Shown piece after piece: positions 1-5,165 of a stretch of DNA of 5,306 nt. The DNA is from an uncultured Actinomycetes bacterium. Lineage in GTDB: Bacteria > Actinomycetota > Acidimicrobiia > IMCC26256 > PALSA-555. Position 1 is the stretch's first letter. The number at the start of each line of letters is the position of its first letter. The position numbers and the translations under genes are program-made. The stretch is from positions 1 through 5,306 of the forward strand of contig CALEYV010000120.1 of NCBI GenBank assembly GCA_937927875.1. Reading direction: 5' to 3'. A model generated the notes under the pieces. It was given only the letters and a program-made list of their open reading frames with translations, searched no databases and had not been told where the DNA came from.

Positions 1-1
1 G

Positions 2-196
2 CCCGCGTCGTCCCCGTCGACCCCGGGCCACTGGGCCATCGACCGGTCGGCGCCCGCGCCCGATCCCGGGCCTGCACCGGCGCCGGTCCCGGAACCGACC
101 GCCGATCCGGCGCCGTCCCGACCCGAACCGGCGACGGCACGGCCGGGCAGCAGCAAGCAGCCCGGCTGGTGGGCGGACCCGGAGTCCGAGTCGTGA
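2..196 (+). CDS. C-terminal end of an unidentified Pro-rich protein (partial, 5' end outside window)
   Basis: An open frame enters from the left edge and ends at TGA 194-196, giving the last 64 residues of a protein. The tail is low complexity: after a short segment containing GHWAIDRS it is a Pro/Ala/Glu/Asp-rich stretch (many PAP, PEP and DP units), then a short end PGWWADPESES with a Trp pair. Such a tail is probably disordered, and no catalytic domain is visible in this part. The case for a real gene rests on the uninterrupted frame and on its stop overlapping the GTG start of the next gene by four bases (GTGA), which is typical of coupled operon genes. Its function cannot be told from this fragment. 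The downstream amino-sugar enzymes suggest it belongs to the same surface-glycan operon, but that is inference. Confidence 0.7.
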   Translation, partial: PASSPSTPGHWAIDRSAPAPDPGPAPAPVPEPTADPAPSRPEPATARPGSSKQPGWWADPESES

Positions 197-1125
197 CCTG
201 CGTCCTCGTCACGGGCGCCGGCGGGCCAGCCGGCGTCGCGGTGCTCCGCGCGCTCGCCCGGGCCGGTCATCCGATCGTCGCCGCGGACGCGGATCCCGAC
301 GCCGCCGGACTGCGCCTCACGCCGACCCGGGCGGTGCTCCCCCGCGCCACCGATCCGGCCTTCGGGGCCGCCGTGCTCGCGCTCGTCGACGAGACCCGGC
401 CCGCGGTGCTGCTGACGACCGTCAGCGAGGAGCTCGCGGCGCTCGAGGAGCTGTCGAGCGAGCTCGCGTCGCGACAGGTCGCGACGTGGCTGCCGCCGGC
501 GGCGGCGGTCGAGGTGTGCCTCGACAAGTGGAAGTTCGCGCGCGTCCTGCACGACGCCGGCGTCCCGACCCCATTGACGGCGCTCGGCGGCGCGTCGGGC
601 GTCGCCGGCCCCTGGGTCGTGAAGCCCCGCTTCGGGCGGGGCTCCCGCGACGTCCACCTGGTCGAGGAACCCCAGGACCTGGCCTGGGCCTGCCGTCGCA
701 CGCCGGAGCCGATCGTGCAGACCCGCGCCGACGGCCGCGAGTTCACCGCCGACGTGCTCGTCGAGCGGGACGGGCGCGTCGTGGCGTGCGTGCCGCGCTG
801 GCGACTCGAGACGAGGGGCGGGATCAGCACCAAGGGCGAGACGTTCGTCGACGCTGCCGTCGACGGCGTCGTCGCGCGCACGGTCGCAGCGGTCGGGCTG
901 CAGGGCGCGCTGAACCTCCAGGGCTTCGTCGATGCGGGCGCGGCGACGGTCGTCGAGGTCAACCCCCGCTTCTCGGGCGGGCTCCCCCTGTCGCTGGCCG
1001 CGGGCGCCGACCTGGTCGGCCAGTTCGTCCGCGGCGCCCTCGGGCTGCCCCTCCAGGCGGCCCGGCTCGAGCACCGGCCCGGCGTCCGGATGATCCGCTC
1101 GTTCACCGAGTGCTTCGAGTCCTGA
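193..1125 (+). CDS. ATP-grasp domain ligase, carbamoyl-phosphate-synthase-like
   Basis: Predicted 310-residue cytoplasmic ATP-grasp enzyme. ATP-grasp enzymes join a carboxylate, through an acyl-phosphate, to an amine or other nucleophile using ATP. The N-terminal pre-ATP-grasp fold starts with a beta strand and the glycine-rich loop GAGGPAG (residues 8-14). CLDKWKF (109-115) is followed by GVPTP (123-127), as in CarB/PylC-like members. The nucleotide-binding strand is VVKPRFGRGS (142-151) with Lys144. EFTADVLV (183-190) follows, and the metal-binding strand VEVNPRFSGG (254-263) supplies Glu255 and Asn257. Motif order and length fit a complete stand-alone ATP-grasp protein of the type found in polysaccharide clusters. 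I chose GTG 193 because it overlaps the previous stop as GTGA and has GGAG at 181-184, eight bases upstream. A GTG at 169 would also be in frame but adds residues before the first beta strand. The stop overlaps the next start by one base. The substrate is unknown; ligating an amino acid or acyl group to a sugar precursor is a guess from context. Confidence 0.88.
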   Translation: MTCVLVTGAGGPAGVAVLRALARAGHPIVAADADPDAAGLRLTPTRAVLPRATDPAFGAAVLALVDETRPAVLLTTVSEELAALEELSSELASRQVATWLPPAAAVEVCLDKWKFARVLHDAGVPTPLTALGGASGVAGPWVVKPRFGRGSRDVHLVEEPQDLAWACRRTPEPIVQTRADGREFTADVLVERDGRVVACVPRWRLETRGGISTKGETFVDAAVDGVVARTVAAVGLQGALNLQGFVDAGAATVVEVNPRFSGGLPLSLAAGADLVGQFVRGALGLPLQAARLEHRPGVRMIRSFTECFES

Positions 1126-2273
1126 TGCGCCTCCTGGTCCCGTTCGGGACCCGGCCCGAGATCGTGAAGCTCGCGCCGGTCGTGGCCGCGCTGCGCGAGG
1201 CCGGCCACGAGGTCCAGGCGGTCGCGACCGGCCAGCACGACGACGCGCGCCTGGCCGACCGGTTCTTCGCCGACCTCGGTCTCGTGCCCGACCAGCGCTG
1301 GTGGCTCCCCCAGAACGAGTCCGCCCGGGTCGGCACGCTGCTCGCCCGCGCCTACGAGACGATCGCCGCCCAGCGCCCCGACGCCGTGCTGCTGCTCGGT
1401 GACACGTCAACCGTCCCGCTGATCGCGCTGGCCGCCCGCCGGCACCAGGTGCCCGTCGTGCACCTCGAGGCCGGCCTGCGGTCCTTCAACGAGCGGTCGC
1501 TCGAGGAGGTGAACCGCCGCGCCGTCGCCGCCATGACGTCGCTGCACCTGGCGCCGACGCCGATGGCGGCCGGGTTCCTCGCCGACGAGGGCGTACCGCC
1601 CGCCCGCGTCGAGGTGGTCGGCAACCCGATCACCGACACCCTGCGCGCCCACGGGCCGGCTCGCCGCGACCCGCGGGAGCGGGCCGAGGTCGTCGTGACG
1701 GCGCACCGGGCGACCAACGTCGACGACCCGGCGCGCCTGGCCCGCCTCGTCGCGTGCGTCGAGGCGCTGGCGTCCGACGTCGGGCCGGTGCGCTTCCCCG
1801 TGCACCCGCGTACGCAGCAGCGCCTCGTCACCGCCGGCGCCCTCGACGACCTCGCGCGCACGCCCGGGGTCGAGCTGACCGAGCCCCTCCCCTACCCCGC
1901 CATGCTGGACACGATCGCGGGCGCTCGCGTCGTCGTGACCGACTCGGGCGGGCTCCAGGAGGAGGCGGCCTGGTTCGGCGTGCCGTGCGTCGTGCTCCGC
2001 ACGTCGACCCCGCGCTGGGAGGGCGTGGAGGCGGGAATCGCCGCGCTCACCGGCCTCGATCCGGACGCTGCCGTCGCCGCTGCGGCCGCGTTCGCGGCAC
2101 CGGACGCGCCGGCCCCGGTCGCCGCGGTCCCCTGCCCGTATGGCGACGGGCACGTCGCGGCGCGGGTGGTGGCGCGTCTGGCCGACCCGGCGACGCGGGC
2201 GCTGCTGACGCTCGAAGAGCCGCGGCTGGAGGCGGGCCGACCGACTGCCGTCGTGGAGGCCCGCAGCCGATGA
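1125..2273 (+). CDS. wecB: UDP-N-acetylglucosamine 2-epimerase (WecB/MnaA family)
   Basis: Predicted 382-residue cytoplasmic enzyme of the UDP-GlcNAc 2-epimerase family (GT-B fold), which interconverts UDP-GlcNAc and UDP-ManNAc or, in hydrolysing relatives, releases ManNAc. Family motifs appear in order: GTRPEIVKLAP (8-18), TGQH (35-38), GDT (92-94), HLEAGLRS (113-120), EEVNR (127-131), VGNPITD (165-171), TAHRATN (192-198), VHPRT (226-230), DSGGLQEEA (273-281) and TPRWEGVEAG (295-304). By motif alignment to E. coli WecB, the catalytic or binding residues correspond to Arg10, Lys15, Asp93, Glu115, Glu127, Arg131 and His194. Length is normal, with an extra tail of about 25 residues. The usual HRxEN motif reads HRATN. 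The ATG at 1125 forms TGATG with the previous stop and has no strong Shine-Dalgarno site, so translation probably depends on coupling. The hydrolysing or non-hydrolysing type cannot be decided by eye. Confidence 0.92.
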   Translation: MRLLVPFGTRPEIVKLAPVVAALREAGHEVQAVATGQHDDARLADRFFADLGLVPDQRWWLPQNESARVGTLLARAYETIAAQRPDAVLLLGDTSTVPLIALAARRHQVPVVHLEAGLRSFNERSLEEVNRRAVAAMTSLHLAPTPMAAGFLADEGVPPARVEVVGNPITDTLRAHGPARRDPRERAEVVVTAHRATNVDDPARLARLVACVEALASDVGPVRFPVHPRTQQRLVTAGALDDLARTPGVELTEPLPYPAMLDTIAGARVVVTDSGGLQEEAAWFGVPCVVLRTSTPRWEGVEAGIAALTGLDPDAAVAAAAAFAAPDAPAPVAAVPCPYGDGHVAARVVARLADPATRALLTLEEPRLEAGRPTAVVEARSR

Positions 2274-2983
2274 TCGAGGCCGTCCTCTTCGACCTCGACG
2301 ACACGCTGTACGACCAGCGCCAGTGGCTCGACGGCGCGTGGCGGGCCGTCGCGGCCCGGGCGGCCGACTGGGGCATCGATCCGATCGGTCTCGAGCGGGC
2401 CCTGCGGGCGGTGGCCGAGGTCGGCAGCGACCGGGGCGGGATCATCGACCAGGCGCTGGCGCTCGTGGGTGCTCGCGACGTGCCAGCCGGTCCACTCGTC
2501 GCCGCCTTCCGCGCTTACCGGCCGGCGCGACTCGAGCCGTACCCGGGGGTGGACCGGGCGCTGACGCGGTTGTCGGCCCGCGTGCCGCTCGGGCTGGTGA
2601 CCGACGGGGAGCCCGACGGGCAGCGCTCCAAGCTCGCCGCGCTCGGCCTCGTCGACTACTTCGCGACGGCCATCTTCAGCGACGAGCACGGCCGGGCTCA
2701 TCGCAAGCCAGATCCCCTGCCGTTCCGGCTGGCTGTCGCTGAGCTCGGTGTCCGGGCGTCACGCGCGGTGTTCGTCGGCGACCGGCCCGAGAAGGACGTC
2801 GCCGGACCCGCCAGGCTCGGGATGCGAGCCATCCGAGTTCGGACCGGCGAGTGGCGCGCCGAGCCCGATGACCCCCGCGCCATGGCGACGGTGGACACCG
2901 TCGAGCAGGCAGTCGATCTGGTCGAGCTCGAGCTCGACCAGCATCAACCGCTGGACGTCCTGCCCGGCCGGCCGGCTGCCTGA
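2270..2983 (+). CDS. HAD-superfamily hydrolase (probable phosphatase)
   Basis: Predicted 237-residue cytoplasmic HAD hydrolase. These enzymes cleave phosphate from small molecules through a phospho-aspartate. Motif I is FDLDDTLYD (7-15), with nucleophile Asp8 and acid/base Asp10. Residues of about 15-85 form an alpha-helical cap like that of the C1-capped phosphoglycolate-phosphatase/haloacid-dehalogenase group. Motif II is LVTDG (109-113) with Thr111. Motif III is KPDP (146-149) with Lys146. Motif IV is GDRPEKDV (170-177) with Asp171 and Asp176. All catalytic residues are present. The ATG at 2270 overlaps the epimerase stop as ATGA and is preceded by GGAGG at 2255-2259. Placement after an amino-sugar epimerase suggests a sugar-phosphate substrate, possibly analogous to N-acylneuraminate-9-phosphatase, but HAD specificity cannot be read from sequence. 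The last 30 residues are less conserved and are encoded partly by a perfect 24-bp palindrome. Confidence 0.9.
   Translation: MIEAVLFDLDDTLYDQRQWLDGAWRAVAARAADWGIDPIGLERALRAVAEVGSDRGGIIDQALALVGARDVPAGPLVAAFRAYRPARLEPYPGVDRALTRLSARVPLGLVTDGEPDGQRSKLAALGLVDYFATAIFSDEHGRAHRKPDPLPFRLAVAELGVRASRAVFVGDRPEKDVAGPARLGMRAIRVRTGEWRAEPDDPRAMATVDTVEQAVDLVELELDQHQPLDVLPGRPAA
2918..2941. repeat. 24-bp perfect palindrome inside the 3' end of the HAD gene
   Basis: Each half is 12 bases (CTGGTCGAGCTC and its exact reverse complement), centred between 2929 and 2930 with no spacer. It encodes the LVELELDQ segment of the HAD protein and lies about 40 bases before the stop. Alternating Leu/Glu codons (CTC/GAG) partly explain it, since GAGCTC is itself palindromic. 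In RNA it could fold as a stem of about ten pairs with a four-base loop. A biological role is not established. Confidence 0.85.
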
Positions 2984-2990
2984 CGCAGGA

Positions 2991-3017
2991 CGCGCCGCCG
3001 GCCCCGAGCACGGCGCG
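2991..3017. terminator. Putative bidirectional terminator hairpin between convergent genes
   Basis: The arms CGCGCCG (2991-2997) and CGGCGCG (3011-3017) form a perfect seven-pair all-GC stem with a 13-base loop. It lies in the 40-base gap between the HAD stop (2983) and the stop of the opposite-strand gene (3024), where both transcripts must end. There is no T-run on either side, so it is not a canonical intrinsic terminator; hairpins without a U-tract have been proposed as terminators in high-GC actinobacteria. The call rests on position and symmetry only. Confidence 0.4.
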
Positions 3018-3023
3018 CAGCGG

Positions 3024-3668
3024 CTACTTGCTGGGCTTGGCGTTCGCGACTGACAAGAACCCGTCCTGCAGGCTCTTGATGGTGTTGACACCCGCGAGCT
3101 TGGTGTTCTCGGTCACACCAATGCGCAGGTCGACGGTGACGTTGCCGATCGCGAACATGTCGTTGACGTGGCCTTGGGTGTCGGCGAGCAGGATCCCGTT
3201 GCGGTAGGTGCCGACGCGGACCAGGGTCCGCCTGTCCGTCACGCTCTTGGCGTCGGCGTCCCGGAACTTCCGGGCGTCGCTGGGACTCCCGAACACGAAC
3301 GCGCGCACGATGTAGCTCCCGACCAGCAAGTTCGGTTGCGTCGGATCGGGCTGTGTGAGCGTGAAGAATTGGACCGCCACGCCCTTGAACCCCGTCTTGA
3401 CGACACCCTCGTACGGGCGGAGCGCGTCTGCGGCCGGATCGGTGATCTGCTGCGTCGTCGGGGCCTCTGGCTTCAGATGGCTCTGGGTGCCCCAGCTGTC
3501 GACCCAGAGCGTGACCTCCCCAACCGTGAACAGCTTCTTCTTGCTCGCGACGCTCTCGGTCGCGGCTGATCGGCTATTGGCGAAGGCGCTGGACGTCGCG
3601 CCGACCCCGACCGTGATGGCCACGATGACCACGGAGAGCGCCCATCGAACCGGCGAGTGCTTCACCAT
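3024..3668 (-). CDS. Exported protein of unknown function with Sec signal peptide
   Basis: Predicted 214-residue exported protein that I do not recognise. Residues 1-30 form a clear Sec signal peptide: a basic start (MVKHSPVRW), a hydrophobic core (ALSVVIVAITVGVG) and a likely signal peptidase I site after AFA (28-30). There is no lipobox, and I see no cysteine anywhere in the protein. The mature part begins with a Ser/Ala/Lys-rich linker (31-45), then looks like a single mixed alpha/beta domain with alternating strands (GEVTLWVDSW 50-59, GVAVQFFTLT 96-105, GSYIVRAFVFG 117-127, NVTVDLRIGV 176-185) and a charged helix (SPSDARKFRDADAKSV 128-143). The ATG at 3668 is preceded by GGGGGG (minus-strand bases over 3673-3678), a wobble match to the anti-Shine-Dalgarno. 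The frame stays open upstream to 3920, but that extension would bury the signal peptide. The gene is convergent with the HAD gene and divergent from the DUF3048 gene. Its DNA looks less GC-rich than its neighbours. Confidence 0.8.
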   Translation of the reverse strand: MVKHSPVRWALSVVIVAITVGVGATSSAFANSRSAATESVASKKKLFTVGEVTLWVDSWGTQSHLKPEAPTTQQITDPAADALRPYEGVVKTGFKGVAVQFFTLTQPDPTQPNLLVGSYIVRAFVFGSPSDARKFRDADAKSVTDRRTLVRVGTYRNGILLADTQGHVNDMFAIGNVTVDLRIGVTENTKLAGVNTIKSLQDGFLSVANAKPSK

Positions 3669-3876
3669 CGAACCCCCCAATCCCGCACGGGCAAGGGCGA
3701 GCGCGTGATGGGCGCGCCGCTCCGGGTTGCCCCACCTCCAGAGTCGGGCGCGCTGGCACGGCTCGGTTCTCGGAACCAGAGCGAGGTTCTGAGTCGCTTC
3801 GCCCACAGGGTCCACCCACCCCAAGCTGCGCTCCCGCGCCGGGCAGGGTCGTCGCAGAGGCTGGTGCCCGTCAAGG

Positions 3877-3893
3877 CCGGCCGTCGCGGCCGG
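3877..3893. repeat. Perfect 6-bp inverted repeat CCGGCC/GGCCGG
   Basis: The arms 3877-3882 and 3888-3893 pair perfectly around a five-base loop (GTCGC). It lies in the divergent intergenic region, well upstream of both starts. It could be an operator half-site pair, part of a leader RNA, or chance in GC-rich DNA. There is no T-run to suggest a terminator. Confidence 0.4.
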
Positions 3894-3931
3894 TATCGAG
3901 CAAATGGCAGCTGCACGCAATCACCACCGGC

Positions 3932-3981
3932 GCCGTCACGGGACCGGGAAGGTCCCTCCCGGACCGACCGACCCCGACGGC
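3932..3981. repeat. Nested inverted repeats, possible structured leader or operator
   Basis: An outer pair GCCGTC (3932-3937) and GACGGC (3976-3981) encloses an inner imperfect palindrome, GGACCGGGA (3941-3949) and TCCCGGACC (3957-3965), with one mismatch and a seven-base loop. Two alternative hairpins share the same bases: GGGACC/GGTCCC (3940-3945 with 3951-3956) and GGTCC/GGACC (3951-3955 with 3961-3965). The set ends about 70 bases before the DUF3048 start. Mutually exclusive hairpins are what an attenuator or regulated leader would show, but no function is demonstrated and short GC repeats arise by chance in such DNA. Confidence 0.4.
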
Positions 3982-4052
3982 ACTGAGCTGGCTGAGCGAC
4001 GACCGGGAGGCCGACTCGACACCAATTCGGCACCAAGGCGTTAGACACTCCG

Positions 4053-5126
4053 ATGCGCTCTCGACGCTTCATCTCGGTCGTCGCAATCGCACTCGCGACC
4101 CTTTCCGCCTGCGGCGGGGGTGGTGGGACCGTCGCGGCCAAGCACAAGCGACTGCCGGTGACGACCACCACCACGCCGGGTCCGCCCGTGGCGCCGCTCA
4201 CCGGGGTGCCGGATCCAACCGGACAGAGCCTGACCCGACCGGCGCTGTCCGTGAAGATCGAGAACGCGCCCGAGTCGCGCCCTCAGACCGGACTGCAGAA
4301 CGCCGACGTCGTCTACGAGCAGATCGTCGAGTACGGCATCACGCGGTTCATGGCGGTCTTCAACTCGAGCCTCCCGCCCGTCGTCGGGCCGATCCGGTCC
4401 GGGCGGATCATGGACCCTGACCTGTCGGCACCGCTGGGTGGGATCTTCGTGTACTCGGGCGGGATCCAGGCGACCGAAGACGCCATCAAGGCGACGCCCG
4501 GCGTCAACGTGATCGTCGACACCGGTTCGGGTAGCGCCTTGTTCCGCGACCGTACGAAGGCCGCGCCGCACAACCTCTACGGTCACACCGACCAGCTCGT
4601 CGCCAGCGGCGGCAAGCCGGTTCCGCCGCCGCCGCTGTTCCAGTACCTGCCGACGGGTGTCCCGTTCGCCGGTGACGGCGTGCAGGCGTTCACGGTGAAG
4701 TACGACCCGACGTACGGGCAGCCCACGTACACCTGGGACCCCGCGATCGGCGCCTGGCGACGTTCGATCGGCCTCCAGCCGTTCGTGACGACCGACGGCG
4801 GCCAGGTCGCCCCGAACAACGTGATCGTCCAGTTCGTCGGCTCGTACCTCCCGAGCCCCGAGGACGGGAGCTTCAACACCGTCGGGTCGGGCGACGCCTG
4901 GATCTTCAGTGCCGGCAAGATGGCCAAGGGCAGGTGGTCCCGGAGCGCCCGCACGGCGCCGATCCAGTACACGGACGCCAACGGGGCGCCGATTCGCCTG
5001 ATGCCGGGCCGGACGTGGGTCGAGTTCGAGCCGTCCTACGCCGTCTACGGGGGCGTGAGCGTCGTGCCGGCACCACCGCCGTCGACGACCGCGCCGACCA
5101 CGACGCCCACCAAGAAGAAGACGTAG
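4053..5126 (+). CDS. DUF3048 domain lipoprotein (YerB-like)
   Basis: Predicted 357-residue membrane-anchored lipoprotein. The signal peptide MRSRRFISVVAIALATLSAC ends in the lipobox LSAC with Cys20 as the lipid-modified residue, followed by a Gly run and a Thr/Pro linker (37-50). The DUF3048 N-terminal domain spans about 60-200 and shows its hallmark stretches: PALSVKIENAPESRPQTGL (63-81), ADVVYEQIVEYGITRFMAVF (84-103), VGPIRSGR (111-118) and APHNLY (171-176). The C-terminal DUF3048 domain spans about 210-330, including YTWDPAIGAWRR (226-237), NNVIVQFV (255-262), the GSGDAWIFSAGKMAKGRW region (278-295) and LMPGRTWVEF (316-325). A low-complexity Pro/Thr/Lys tail (340-357) follows. The family includes Bacillus YerB, and its biochemical role is not known. 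The ATG at 4053 is fixed by the lipoprotein signal; the nearest purine run (AAGG, 4035-4038) is 14 bases away, too far for a normal ribosome binding site. Length is usual for the family and nothing appears broken. Confidence 0.93.
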   Translation: MRSRRFISVVAIALATLSACGGGGGTVAAKHKRLPVTTTTTPGPPVAPLTGVPDPTGQSLTRPALSVKIENAPESRPQTGLQNADVVYEQIVEYGITRFMAVFNSSLPPVVGPIRSGRIMDPDLSAPLGGIFVYSGGIQATEDAIKATPGVNVIVDTGSGSALFRDRTKAAPHNLYGHTDQLVASGGKPVPPPPLFQYLPTGVPFAGDGVQAFTVKYDPTYGQPTYTWDPAIGAWRRSIGLQPFVTTDGGQVAPNNVIVQFVGSYLPSPEDGSFNTVGSGDAWIFSAGKMAKGRWSRSARTAPIQYTDANGAPIRLMPGRTWVEFEPSYAVYGGVSVVPAPPPSTTAPTTTPTKKKT

Positions 5127-5131
5127 CGCCG

Positions 5132-5163
5132 GGCCGGTCCGCTCGTCGCGGCTCGGACCGGTC
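5132..5163. terminator. Putative bidirectional terminator hairpin between convergent genes
   Basis: The arms CCGGTCCG (5134-5141) and CGGACCGG (5154-5161) pair perfectly over eight bases around a 12-base loop. On the + strand RNA the stem extends by a G-U and a G-C pair to 5132/5163. It fills the 39-base gap between the DUF3048 stop (5126) and the opposite-strand NUDIX stop (5166). No T-run follows on either side. Position between convergent genes and a strong stem make it a likely shared terminator. Confidence 0.5.
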
Positions 5164-5165
5164 GG

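Larger units (their letters stand above)
3669..4052. other. Divergent intergenic region, no convincing gene, several inverted repeats
   Basis: These 384 bases separate two divergently transcribed genes for exported proteins and must hold both promoters. Frames are open here on both strands, but the translations are Arg/Pro/Ala-rich shadows without domains. Short inverted repeats are visible: GGTTC/GAACC at 3765-3777, CCGGCC/GGCCGG at 3877-3893, and a nested set at 3932-3981. No consensus -35/-10 pair stands out. A TAGACA at 4042-4047, just before the DUF3048 start, is a weak -10 candidate. Confidence 0.6.

Noticed and set aside
169..192. Alternative GTG start at 169 for the ATP-grasp gene.
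   Set aside because: It adds eight residues before the first beta strand. GTG 193 has GGAG at proper spacing and the GTGA overlap with the preceding stop.
486..1124. Upstream extension of the epimerase frame across the ATP-grasp gene.
   Set aside because: The translation is Arg/Gly/Pro-rich shadow sequence. The epimerase family start (MRLLVPFGTRPE) begins exactly at the ATG 1125 that overlaps the previous stop.
1407..2153. Long minus-strand open frames opposite the epimerase gene.
   Set aside because: Long antisense frames are expected in DNA this GC-rich. Their products are Arg/Gly/His-rich without recognisable domains, while the + strand carries the full epimerase motif set.
3168..3708. 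Open frames on the + strand opposite the exported protein gene.
   Set aside because: They are antisense to a gene with a clear signal peptide and show no motifs or ribosome binding sites.
3669..3920. N-terminal extension of the minus-strand exported protein (84 extra residues).
   Set aside because: It would place the signal peptide in mid-protein. The extension is Arg/Pro/Ala-rich with no domain look, and the ATG at 3668 has its own G-rich ribosome binding site.
3669..4052. Possible tRNA or other known RNA gene in the intergenic region.
   Set aside because: I found no cloverleaf signature, no T-loop consensus and no known riboswitch core; only short GC-rich stems.
5080..5123. Short Thr/Pro/Lys-coding repeats at the end of the DUF3048 gene as a possible DNA repeat element.
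   Set aside because: They are a low-complexity protein tail with irregular codons, not a repeated DNA unit.
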